A stretch of DNA of 64,000 bases, from the NCBI RefSeq assembly GCF_042611095.1, contig NZ_JBHFPV010000001.1:1116001-1180000 (forward strand), given 5' to 3'. The notes below the pieces were generated by a model, which was not told where the DNA came from, searched no databases, and saw only the letters and a program-made list of their open reading frames with translations. The DNA comes from Meishania litoralis (GTDB lineage: Bacteria > Bacteroidota > Bacteroidia > Flavobacteriales > Flavobacteriaceae). Of the stretch, positions 54,306-63,112 are shown in pieces. Made by a program: the position numbers and the translations under genes. Positions within the stretch are counted from its first letter, which is position 1. The number at the start of each line of letters is the position of its first letter.

Positions 54306-55508
54306 ATGAAAATTCTTCGATTGGCCCTTGGGCTATTTTTTCTCGTTTCTGCAAACCTATACGCTCAAGAAAAAAATGCACCGGCTTTTGGAAAAGGGCT
54401 GTTCAACTTGGTTGGAAAAGACAGTTCTTGGAGTATGAAAATCGGTACCCGTATGCAAATTTTGACCGTAGCCGATTGGTCGGAAGGTTCAGATGGCGGC
54501 ATGTCAAATCCACAACAGAACTTCTTGATCCGCAGGGCGCGTCTAAAATTTGACGGGTTTGCATATTCCCCAAAGCTTAAATACAAAATAGAGCTTGGAC
54601 TGTCAAACCGTGATATATCAGGTGGGTCAGAATTTACCCGAAATACGCCACGATATATTCTTGATGCTGTCGTGATGTGGAATTTCTACGAAAATTTCGA
54701 ACTATGGCTGGGCCAGACCAAATTACCCGGCAATATCGAACGGGTAATTTCATCTGGAAACCTTCAGCAGGTCGACCGTTCTTTAGTGAACAGTAGATTT
54801 AATATCGACCGTGATGTAGGTTTTCAATTAAGGCATCACACCCTTTTGGGCAAAAAATTCTTGATGCGCGAAAAACTGGCCTTTTCACAAGGTGAGGGAA
54901 GAAATGTAACCAATGGAAATCTTGGAGGGCACCAATATACGGCAAGGTTGGAATTTTTGCCGTTCGGTGAATTTGTTGGCAAAGGTGATTATAGTGGTAG
55001 TGACCATAAACGCGAAGAAACACCCAAAGTAATGTTCGCGTTCAATTATGATACCAACAAGAATGCGGTCAAAACAAGGAGCAACCTAGGTTCTTATATG
55101 ACCAACGATACGGGGTTTCACGAAACCGACATCAATACTTTTTTCTTTGACGGTATGTTCAAATACAGTGGTTTTTCATTTATGTGGGAATATGCCGACC
55201 GAACTGCGGACGACCCAATTGCAAAAAATTCAGATGGCACCGAGACCGGTGACATTGTCTGGGTCGGTAACGGTCTTAATCTACAAACCGGATATTTATT
55301 TAAGAACAATGTAGAAATATCGGGAAGATATACCAATATCGAACTCGACCAAATTACCGGAAGAAACCCTGAAACCCAATATACTCTTGGTCTATCAAAA
55401 TATATCGTCGGCCACAAACTAAAAGTACAGACAGATTTAAGTTACCTCAAGGTCGATAACGGTTCAGATGAGCTTATGTATCGACTTCAATTGGATGTTC
55501 ATTTTTAG
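54306..55508 (+). CDS. Phosphate-selective porin O/P-family outer-membrane protein
   Basis: 400-residue barrel: signal peptide (FFLVSANLYAQ), then SWSMKIGTRMQILTVADW, NFLIRRARLKFDGFAYSP, LKYKIELGLSNRD and FELWLGQTKLPGNIERV, landmarks of the OprO/OprP family, ending MYRLQLDVHF. In Pseudomonas this family forms phosphate- or polyphosphate-selective channels induced by phosphate starvation. It precedes a PiT transporter by 70 bp and is probably co-transcribed with it, under the three-unit Pho-box-like promoter. Selectivity here is inferred from family and context. Confidence 0.88.
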   Translation: MKILRLALGLFFLVSANLYAQEKNAPAFGKGLFNLVGKDSSWSMKIGTRMQILTVADWSEGSDGGMSNPQQNFLIRRARLKFDGFAYSPKLKYKIELGLSNRDISGGSEFTRNTPRYILDAVVMWNFYENFELWLGQTKLPGNIERVISSGNLQQVDRSLVNSRFNIDRDVGFQLRHHTLLGKKFLMREKLAFSQGEGRNVTNGNLGGHQYTARLEFLPFGEFVGKGDYSGSDHKREETPKVMFAFNYDTNKNAVKTRSNLGSYMTNDTGFHETDINTFFFDGMFKYSGFSFMWEYADRTADDPIAKNSDGTETGDIVWVGNGLNLQTGYLFKNNVEISGRYTNIELDQITGRNPETQYTLGLSKYIVGHKLKVQTDLSYLKVDNGSDELMYRLQLDVHF

Positions 55509-55578
55509 CATGATAACGATCATTTAAGTTGTAAATTGGTTTTTTCAAATTTGTACCCAGTACCAACCGAACTGAATT

Positions 55579-57846
55579 ATGGATAATATTTACTTTTTAA
55601 TGATCGTTGCCCTGGCCATCTTGGCCATTGCCGATTTAGTTGTGGGGGTCAGTAATGATGCCGTTAATTTCTTAAACTCTGCAATCGGCTCAAAGGCCAT
55701 CTCTTTTCGGTCAATGATGATCGTGGCAAGTCTCGGAATTTTTATTGGAGCCGTTTTTTCAAGCGGTTTAATGGAAGTCGCCCGAAAGGGCATATTCGTT
55801 CCCGGTGAGTTTTATTTTAGCGAGATCATGATCATCTTCATGGCGGTAATGATAACCGATATTCTGTTATTGGATTTTTTCAACACCCTGGGCATGCCAA
55901 CATCCACGACAGTATCGATTGTCTTTGAACTCTTGGGAGCAGCCGTCGCCATGGCATTGATCAAAATAGGTGCCGATAGCGGTTCGATATCTGAATTGTA
56001 TTCCTATATCAATACGGCTAAAGCAACAGAGATTATCCTTGGAATTCTCTTATCGGTCGTTGTGGCTTTTTCGGTAGGCGCGTTTGTACAATACGTTTCA
56101 AGGGCTTTATTATCATTTAATTTTGAAAGAAAATCGAAGTGGGCGGGTGCCATTTTTGGCGGCGTGGCGTTGGCCGCCATTACCTATTTTATTTTTATCA
56201 AAGGATTAAAGGGCACCGATTATTATACTGAGATCAAACCCCTGATCGAAGGTAAAACAGCCATGATAGTGACAATAAGCTTCATAATCTGGACTTTGCT
56301 GTCATATGTCTTAATAAAATTTCTCAAGAAAAACATTTACAAGCTTATTATCGCCGTAGGCACCTTTGCATTGGCCCTGGCCTTTGCAGGCAATGACCTC
56401 GTGAATTTTATCGGGGTGCCCATAGCCGCATGGCAGTCTTATGAAGCTTGGTTGGCCTCAGGTGTTCCGGCGAATGAATTTGCCATGGACGTTCTGGGAA
56501 GCAAGGTGCCGACCCCGACATTGTTTCTCTTGTTTGCCGGTTTGGTAATGGTGTTGACCCTTTGGTTTTCAAGCAAGGCGCGAAGAGTTGTAAAAACTTC
56601 AATAGACCTATCTAGTCAAGAAGAGACCCAAGAGCGCTTCGAGCCTAATTTCCTATCTCGAAATTTGGTCCGGTTTTCCATGCTGGTCTCAAAATATACA
56701 TCCACGGTAATTCCCGTTACAATCCAAGAAAAAATAGAAAAACAGTTCGAAAAACCAGTAATCGAATTACCAAAAGGAAAAATACATGAGCTGCCGGCAT
56801 TTGACATGGTGCGTGCCGCGGTAAACTTAATGGTCGCAAGTGTATTGATTTCTGTGGCAACATCCATGAAATTACCGTTGTCCACTACCTATGTCACTTT
56901 TATGGTCGCCATGGGTACCTCATTGGCCGACAGAGCTTGGGGCAGCGAAAGTGCCGTTTACAGGGTAGCCGGGGTTTTGAACGTAATCGGCGGTTGGTTC
57001 TTTACCGCTCTCAGTGCTTTCGTCGCTGCCGGAACAGTAGCCTATTTGATTCATTTGGGCGGCGGTACCATGATCGCGATGTTATTGTTACTGGCGGTTC
57101 TTCTATTGGTAAGAAACTATATTAGACACAATCAAAGGGCTAAAGTTGTCAAGGCCGAAGATAGTCTGAACAAATCAGAAAGCAGTTCGATACAAGGGGT
57201 AATCGAAGAGAGCGCCGATAACATTTCGAAAGCACTAAAACGGGTAAGTAAAATAAACAATAATACGATCAATGGCTTGATCAATCAAGATTTGGATTCG
57301 CTCAAAAAGGCCAAGTCAATGGTGGTTAAATTAGAAACCGAAATAGAGGAACTGCAAAATGATATCTTTTACTTTATTAAAGATCTAGATGATTCTTACT
57401 TGGGCGCCAGCAAGTTCTATATCGATGTAATCGGAAGTATTCAAGATGTTGCACAATCTTCTAGTCTTATTGCAAAGGTGAGCCATAAGCATGTAAACAA
57501 TAATCACAAGTCACTAAAGAAAAAACAGGCCGAAGAACTGTTGGCTATCAATGAAAAACTCATTCACCTATTTGACCAAATACGCGATGTTTTTGACACG
57601 AGAACCTTCGATAGAATAGTACCGCCAATTATGGAAGAAAAACAGTCTCTTTTGGACGAGGTAACCAATTCGATACAAAAACAGGTCGAACGCACACGAT
57701 TCGAAGAATCAAGTCCGAAAAACACCACTTTGTATTTCAGCATTCTTCTGGAGACAAAAGATTTGATCAAGGCCAATATGAATATTCTGAACTTGTATTA
57801 TGAAGAACATAACCGTTCAAAGGAAATTCTAAGGTCAAATGAATAG
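55579..57846 (+). CDS. PiT-type inorganic phosphate transporter fused to a PhoU-like domain (copy 1)
   Basis: Inner-membrane phosphate importer of 755 residues. The PiT (PHO4) core shows its two signature repeats, GVSNDAVNFLNSAIGSKAIS (residues about 24-43) and FAGNDLVNFIGVPIAAWQS (about 270-290), with the paired MPTSTTVSIVFELLGA and KLPLSTTYVTFMVAMGTSLA. A soluble linker (about 340-405) splits the membrane part. A C-terminal coiled-coil, PhoU-like helical domain (about 520-755; SSSIQGVIEESADNISKAL, VSHKHVNNNHKSLKKKQ) is an addition not found in classical PitA. It lies 70 bp after the porin and is convergent with the Na/Pi gene. A paralogue sits at 59909. Confidence 0.92.
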   Translation: MDNIYFLMIVALAILAIADLVVGVSNDAVNFLNSAIGSKAISFRSMMIVASLGIFIGAVFSSGLMEVARKGIFVPGEFYFSEIMIIFMAVMITDILLLDFFNTLGMPTSTTVSIVFELLGAAVAMALIKIGADSGSISELYSYINTAKATEIILGILLSVVVAFSVGAFVQYVSRALLSFNFERKSKWAGAIFGGVALAAITYFIFIKGLKGTDYYTEIKPLIEGKTAMIVTISFIIWTLLSYVLIKFLKKNIYKLIIAVGTFALALAFAGNDLVNFIGVPIAAWQSYEAWLASGVPANEFAMDVLGSKVPTPTLFLLFAGLVMVLTLWFSSKARRVVKTSIDLSSQEETQERFEPNFLSRNLVRFSMLVSKYTSTVIPVTIQEKIEKQFEKPVIELPKGKIHELPAFDMVRAAVNLMVASVLISVATSMKLPLSTTYVTFMVAMGTSLADRAWGSESAVYRVAGVLNVIGGWFFTALSAFVAAGTVAYLIHLGGGTMIAMLLLLAVLLLVRNYIRHNQRAKVVKAEDSLNKSESSSIQGVIEESADNISKALKRVSKINNNTINGLINQDLDSLKKAKSMVVKLETEIEELQNDIFYFIKDLDDSYLGASKFYIDVIGSIQDVAQSSSLIAKVSHKHVNNNHKSLKKKQAEELLAINEKLIHLFDQIRDVFDTRTFDRIVPPIMEEKQSLLDEVTNSIQKQVERTRFEESSPKNTTLYFSILLETKDLIKANMNILNLYYEEHNRSKEILRSNE

Positions 57847-57890
57847 ACCCTTACCTTGTTCAAATAGGGTAAGTTGTCAAACTTCATATA

Positions 57891-59636
57891 CTAATCACCG
57901 TTTTCAAGCAAAGAATCTTTGTCGCCATAAAGTAGTTCAGCCACAGAAATTAGATTCTTGATCGTCTCGTTCAAGTTATCCTTATCATTGACCAAAGAAG
58001 AGGCCATCTCTGGTGTGATCAAATTTTCGCTTATTAGTTTATTTATTGATCTTGTAGTCTGGTACTTTCCTTCTTTTGCCGCATGCCTTAGCTTCAGCAA
58101 TTTGGCATAGTGTTCTTCTTTACCATCTTTGGTCCTGAATAAATAGATAATTTGCAAAACCTTGGCCATCTTCTTCCGAAATTTATCATATTGCTTTGCC
58201 ATGTGCTTATTTTCCGAATTCTGATAATTTGAGACATTGATACTTATCTCTAAAACCGCCTTAATAATTTCGACCATCTTACGGTTTGCAATAATGATAT
58301 TTGTGATTTGGTCGTTCTGACTTTTGCCCATCTTTAAGGTGCTTTGGGCGGTTGTGGCATATCTTATTATTTCACCGTAAATAGTTTTGACCTTGTTGTA
58401 ATAAAGATTTCTAACATCGGTGCCAAAATCCTCTTGGGACTTTTTGATGATTTCCTTCGGCTTTAAGTCCGACTTTATATCTTCCCTATGAATGTTCAAT
58501 GCATGGGTCACTATTTCGAAAACCGCGTTCTCATAGAGGTATTTTGACTCTTTGAGAAGTGAAAAAATAACCGTCTCAGGATATTTTATAATCTCCTTGT
58601 TCAAATATTTGGGCTCATCGATCTCTTTTTTTACCTCTAATTTTGATGGCACTAATTTTTCTACGACTTTGGCAATAGGTGCAATGAACCAAACCAGAAT
58701 CAAAGTGTTTGTAATATTAAAAGTGGTGTGAAACAAAGATAAGGCGACCGGAATTGCGGCCGCACTGGCATATGGCGATTCCGCACCCGTTAATGATACC
58801 AGCCATTCTATAATTTTTAAGAACGGATAGAACAATACCAGAACCCAAATAACACCGATTATATTAAAAATCAAGTGGGCCCGTGCCGTGCGTTTCGCAT
58901 GAAAGTTGGCCACAATGGCCGCCAAGTTTGCCGTAATTGTAGTCCCGATGTTCTCCCCCAAAACCATTGCCGCAGCCAATGGAAACGGAATCCAACCTTG
59001 AGCCGTCATGATAAGGGTAAGTGCCATGGTGGCACTTGAGGATTGAATAATGACCGTCAATAGGGTGCCGATGAACAAAAACAATAAAACGGACCAAAAG
59101 CCCAAATCGGTATACCGTTTTAAAAATTCAAGAATTTCAGGATTTTGTCTTATATCGGGTACCGCATCTTTTAAAAATTGCAACCCGATAAACAAGACCG
59201 CAAAGCCGATGATAAAAGTGCCCCAATTCTTTAAATTTTGCTTTTTTGCAAATGTCAGCGCAAAGCCAAGACCTACCAAGGGCAGTGCAATAGTGCTCAT
59301 ACTCACTTTGAAGCCAAGTATTGTAATCAACCATGCCGTAATGGTAGTGCCGATATTGGCCCCCATGATAACGCTAATTGCCTCTGTAAGGGTCAACAAC
59401 GATGCATTCGAAAATCCAACTACCATTAAGGTGGTCGCAGACGAAGATTGAATAATCGATGTAATGAAAAATCCGGTGAATATACCAAATACCCTATTCG
59501 AGGTCATGGTGGCCAGAATTTTCCTCATCTTGTCACCGGCCAAACTCATTAAGGCATCGCTCATGACTTTCATTCCAAAGAGAAATAGCCCGAGCGAACC
59601 TAAAAGTTGAAGAATATCGTAGAAACCGTAATCCAA
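57891..59636 (-). CDS. Na+/phosphate cotransporter (NptA type) with PhoU-like C-terminus
   Basis: Sodium-coupled phosphate symporter of 581 residues. Two inverted QSSS repeats are present: SIIQSSSATTLMVVGFSNAS and VIIQSSSATMALTLIMTAQG, with GANIGTTITAW and GENIGTTITAN beside them. A cytosolic PhoU-like helical domain fills about 340-560. The start appears to be TTG at 59636 (MDYGFYDILQLLGSLGLFLFG, trimmed), since an in-frame stop lies just upstream. It sits between two PiT genes on the opposite strand and has its own four-unit Pho-box-like array. Confidence 0.92.
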   Translation of the reverse strand: MDYGFYDILQLLGSLGLFLFGMKVMSDALMSLAGDKMRKILATMTSNRVFGIFTGFFITSIIQSSSATTLMVVGFSNASLLTLTEAISVIMGANIGTTITAWLITILGFKVSMSTIALPLVGLGFALTFAKKQNLKNWGTFIIGFAVLFIGLQFLKDAVPDIRQNPEILEFLKRYTDLGFWSVLLFLFIGTLLTVIIQSSSATMALTLIMTAQGWIPFPLAAAMVLGENIGTTITANLAAIVANFHAKRTARAHLIFNIIGVIWVLVLFYPFLKIIEWLVSLTGAESPYASAAAIPVALSLFHTTFNITNTLILVWFIAPIAKVVEKLVPSKLEVKKEIDEPKYLNKEIIKYPETVIFSLLKESKYLYENAVFEIVTHALNIHREDIKSDLKPKEIIKKSQEDFGTDVRNLYYNKVKTIYGEIIRYATTAQSTLKMGKSQNDQITNIIIANRKMVEIIKAVLEISINVSNYQNSENKHMAKQYDKFRKKMAKVLQIIYLFRTKDGKEEHYAKLLKLRHAAKEGKYQTTRSINKLISENLITPEMASSLVNDKDNLNETIKNLISVAELLYGDKDSLLENGD

Positions 59637-59647
59637 ATCGACTATGA

Positions 59648-59691
59648 TGAACTGTTACATTAAGGTAAATATAAGGTTAATTAATTGTAAA
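59648..59691 (-). promoter_or_regulatory. Pho-box-like array, four 11-bp units, upstream of the Na/Pi gene
   Basis: Read on the minus strand from 59691 to 59648, four units follow each other at exactly 11 bp: TTTACAA, TTAACCT, TTTACCT, GTAACAG. The Na/Pi start codon lies 12 bp past the array. A TTTG at the fixed 17-bp distance is not found (the nearest, in TCGATTTG, is 19 bp away and overlaps the start codon), so the exact promoter, or the start codon, is uncertain. Confidence 0.65.
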
Positions 59692-59842
59692 TATTTGAAC
59701 AGTATATGATCGAGGCTCTTTTGAACAATGGCATTATTTAGCCCTTGATGGGCCTTAAATTTTGAAAAACCTCTTTTTATCAATTTCAAGCTCGTTCTAT
59801 TTCATTCCATTCCACAAAATGCCCGTTCAGAATCCTAAATTC

Positions 59843-59887
59843 ATAACGTTTTGGTTACATTGATTGAAAAGATTTGAAGTAGGTTTG
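59843..59887 (+). promoter_or_regulatory. Pho-box-like array with perfect -7 element, second PiT gene
   Basis: ATAACGT (59843) and GTTACAT (59854) are 11 bp apart; a third, degenerate unit TGAAAAG would sit at 59865. The TTTG of a perfect -7 element TAGGTTTG (59880-59887) lies 28 bp (17+11) from the second core, keeping the register seen in the other arrays. The PiT ATG is at 59909. Confidence 0.65.
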
Positions 59888-59908
59888 CATCCTTATTTCT
59901 AAGCAGTT

Positions 59909-62209
59909 ATGGATAATATTTACTTTTTGATGATTATTGCATTGGCCTTTTTGGCCATTGCCGATTTAGTCGTTGGCGTGAGCAATGATGCGGTCAACTT
60001 TTTAAACTCGGCGATTGGATCAAAAGCTATTTCATTCAAGACCATAATGATCGTGGCGAGTTTAGGAATAGCCCTAGGCGCCATTTTTTCAAGTGGCATG
60101 ATGGAGGTAGCCCGTAAGGGTATTTTCAATCCGGGGCAATTCATGTTCGATGAAATCATGTTCATATTCATGGCCGTGATGATTACGGATATTTTATTGT
60201 TGGACTTCTTCAATACCGTAGGCATGCCGACATCTACCACCGTTTCGATTGTCTTTGAACTTTTGGGAGCTTCCGTCGCCATGGCCCTGATAAAAGTAGG
60301 GGCGGCCCATGGCAACCTTGGCGATGTCATAAATTACATCAATACTTCCAAAGCCACTGAAATCATTTTTGGTATTCTATTGTCAGTTGTGGTGGCATTT
60401 TCAATCGGAGCCTTGGTACAATGGGTATCAAGGCTATTATTATCATACAATTTCGAAAAAAAGGCAAATTGGATAGGAGCCATTTTTGGTGGCGCGGCAC
60501 TTTCGGCAATTACTTATTTCATCTTAATGAAAGGTATTAAAGGTACCTCTTTTGCCAGCGAGAGTTTTGATCTTATAGGAGGCGTCACCATTAAAGATTT
60601 CTTAGAGACAAAGTGGGCTTCCATTATAGCATTAAATTTTGCGATATGGTCGTTACTTTCTTATATCTTAATCAATTTTGTGAAAATCAATATTTATAAG
60701 TTGATCATTGGGGTCGGCACATTTGCCCTGGCTTTGGCATTCGCCGGCAATGACTTGGTCAACTTTATTGGCGTGCCCATCGCGGCTTGGCAATCGTACG
60801 AAGCCTGGGAAGCTTCTGGAATAGCAGCCTCTGAGTTCAGCATGAGCGTATTATCTTCCAAAGTGCCAACTCCTACACTTTTACTTTTCATATCAGGAAT
60901 GGTCATGGTCATTACATTATGGCTATCAAAAAAGGCTCGCTATGTGGCCGATACCGAAATTAACCTGGCCAGGGAAGGCGAGGCCAAAGAACGTTTTCAA
61001 CCTAATTTTCTCTCAAGGGGCATCGTGCGCTTGGCCATGAGTATTTCACAGGTAACCTCATCACTTGTTCCAAAATCGATGCAAGAAAAAATCGATGCAC
61101 AATTCAAGAAACCCGTAATATCCTTGGCCCGTGATAAAACTTACGAAGTTCCTGCCTTCGATATGGTACGGGCCGCAGTCAACCTGATGGTTGCCGGCAT
61201 TTTGATCTCGATTGCAACATCATACAAATTGCCACTCTCCACGACCTATGTAACCTTTATGGTGGCTATGGGCACATCACTTGCTGACCGTGCATGGGGC
61301 GCCGAAAGTGCCGTATATCGTGTAGCGGGCGTGCTCAACGTAATCGGGGGTTGGTTCGGCACCGCAATTATAGCCTTCATTTCGGCAGGAACAATACTTG
61401 CACTCATAAGCTTTGGTAAAGGTGCGGCCATCGCTATCTTGTTGTTTTTTGCAATCCTGATCTTGGTAAGAAACTACATTGCCTATAACAGAAAATCAAA
61501 GGAAATAAGGGCTGAAGATTCCTTGAACAAGGCAGAAAGCAGTTCGATACAAGGTGTAATTATCGAAAGTGCCGAAAACATATCGAATGTCTTGAAAAGA
61601 ACCAATAAGATATATACGAATTCTATAAACGGACTCGCGAAACAGGATCTGGATCTGCTAAAAAAGAATAAAAAACAAGGGGCAAAACTTGCTTCGGAAA
61701 TCGAAGACCTGCGTGATCATCTATTCTATTTTATTAAAAACCTGGATGAAAACAGTGTTGGAGCCAGCAACTTTTATATTACCGTACTAGGATATTTGAC
61801 CGATATTAGCCAATCTTTGGAGTATATCGGAAAGGTGAGCCACAAGCACATCAACAACAATCACAAAAAATTAAAGTACAATCAAATAAAAGAGCTTAAG
61901 GAAATTGACAATACATTGGAGGAAATCTTCGATAAGACCAAAAAGGCGTTCGATGAACTTTCATTCGAGCAGGTCGGTTCCATAATAGACCGAAAACAAG
62001 AATTGTTCGCTCTTGTTTCGCAAAAAATTGAGAAACAGGTCGCTCGCACGCGAACCGAAGAGTCAAGTCCGAAGAACACCACATTATACTTTTCCTTACT
62101 CTTGGAGACTAAAGATCTGATTACGACTACTATGAATCTGCTAGAGCAGTATTACAGGGCGCATGACAGTTCAATATCACCTACCAAAATCGAAGAATCA
62201 GAAGAATAG
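59909..62209 (+). CDS. PiT-type inorganic phosphate transporter fused to a PhoU-like domain (copy 2)
   Basis: 766-residue paralogue of the gene at 55579 with the same architecture: GVSNDAVNFLNSAIGSKAIS, MPTSTTVSIVFELLGASVA, FAGNDLVNFIGVPIAAWQS and KLPLSTTYVTFMVAMGTSLA, a linker (about 345-410) and a C-terminal PhoU-like domain (about 525-766; SSSIQGVIIESAENISNVL, VSHKHINNNHKKLKYNQ). The N-terminal 50 residues are almost the same in both copies; the loop around residues 205-235 and the C-termini differ most. Local duplication is likely. The two copies may differ in affinity or expression. Confidence 0.92.
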   Translation: MDNIYFLMIIALAFLAIADLVVGVSNDAVNFLNSAIGSKAISFKTIMIVASLGIALGAIFSSGMMEVARKGIFNPGQFMFDEIMFIFMAVMITDILLLDFFNTVGMPTSTTVSIVFELLGASVAMALIKVGAAHGNLGDVINYINTSKATEIIFGILLSVVVAFSIGALVQWVSRLLLSYNFEKKANWIGAIFGGAALSAITYFILMKGIKGTSFASESFDLIGGVTIKDFLETKWASIIALNFAIWSLLSYILINFVKINIYKLIIGVGTFALALAFAGNDLVNFIGVPIAAWQSYEAWEASGIAASEFSMSVLSSKVPTPTLLLFISGMVMVITLWLSKKARYVADTEINLAREGEAKERFQPNFLSRGIVRLAMSISQVTSSLVPKSMQEKIDAQFKKPVISLARDKTYEVPAFDMVRAAVNLMVAGILISIATSYKLPLSTTYVTFMVAMGTSLADRAWGAESAVYRVAGVLNVIGGWFGTAIIAFISAGTILALISFGKGAAIAILLFFAILILVRNYIAYNRKSKEIRAEDSLNKAESSSIQGVIIESAENISNVLKRTNKIYTNSINGLAKQDLDLLKKNKKQGAKLASEIEDLRDHLFYFIKNLDENSVGASNFYITVLGYLTDISQSLEYIGKVSHKHINNNHKKLKYNQIKELKEIDNTLEEIFDKTKKAFDELSFEQVGSIIDRKQELFALVSQKIEKQVARTRTEESSPKNTTLYFSLLLETKDLITTTMNLLEQYYRAHDSSISPTKIEESEE

Positions 62210-62265
62210 AACGGTCGAACGATTCCCAAAAAATTAAGTACATTGTATTCATAAATAAAATAGAC

Positions 62266-62985
62266 ATGACGCCGTATTCTCTTTTTTTCTGTTTATTAAT
62301 GACGGTTTCGACGGGCATTGCACAAGAAATTACAGGAGAACAACTTTTGAACAAGGCCATAGAATATCATGATCCGAACGGTAATTGGGGCTCTTTTCAG
62401 GGCACTTTACAGGTAACCATGACCACCCCCGATGAAAAACAAAGAATAAGTGATATTGAAATAGATCTGCCGGGGCAAATATTTCAATTGGAGTTCGATC
62501 AAGAAGGCGATAGAATTTCTCAGCGCGTCGAAAAGGGTAAATGTTTATTGGCCTTGAACGGAAGCAGTTCAATCTCGAACGAGGCTGTCGAAAAGCATAG
62601 ATTGACCTGTGAAAGGGCCAAGCTTATGAAAGACTATTACACTTATCTCTATGGCCTTCCGATGAAACTAAAAAACCCTGGCACCATGATTTCACCAAAA
62701 GTCGAACGTAAAGAATTCAAGGGAAAAGAATATTTGGTATTAAAGGCAAGTTACGACGAAACCATAGGAAAAGACACCTGGTATTTTTACTTTGACCCAA
62801 AAACATATGCCATGGAGGTCTATCAATTCTTTCATGACGAGGCCAAGAATGATGGTGAATATATTTTGCTGAGCGACGAAGAAAATGCCTCCGGAATCAA
62901 AATGCCCAAAACAAGGGCCTGGTATTATAACAAAGACGACAAATACCTGGGTACCGATGTTTTGACCAAGACCTCTTCACTGTAA
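62266..62985 (+). CDS. DUF6503-type exported protein
   Basis: 239 residues with a signal peptide (FFCLLMTVSTGIAQ). ITGEQLLNKAIEYHDPNGNW near the N-terminus and DTWYFYFDPKTYAMEVYQF plus KMPKTRAWYYNKDDKYLGTD near the end are characteristic of a Bacteroidota-specific family resembling outer-membrane lipoprotein-sorting (LolA-like) or DUF6503 folds. Four Cys are present, two in the GKCLLAL and RLTCERA segments. It follows the PiT gene by 56 bp with no obvious own promoter. Function unknown. Confidence 0.72.
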   Translation: MTPYSLFFCLLMTVSTGIAQEITGEQLLNKAIEYHDPNGNWGSFQGTLQVTMTTPDEKQRISDIEIDLPGQIFQLEFDQEGDRISQRVEKGKCLLALNGSSSISNEAVEKHRLTCERAKLMKDYYTYLYGLPMKLKNPGTMISPKVERKEFKGKEYLVLKASYDETIGKDTWYFYFDPKTYAMEVYQFFHDEAKNDGEYILLSDEENASGIKMPKTRAWYYNKDDKYLGTDVLTKTSSL

Positions 62986-63112
62986 CCATGTAACCATTCA
63001 AAACCATCCTTTTCGATAAAAGGTAAGGCCGTTCATCGAAGAATTATATCAATTTACGCAATCGGCACGTTAGCTATAGGATAACACAACTCTTATCCCT
63101 TATATAGCCTAT

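Noticed and set aside
55511..55578. Pho-like units TAACGAT and TTTAAGT ahead of the first PiT gene
   Set aside because: The two are 11 bp apart but weak, and neither is in register with the nearest TTTG; the gene is more simply read from the porin promoter.
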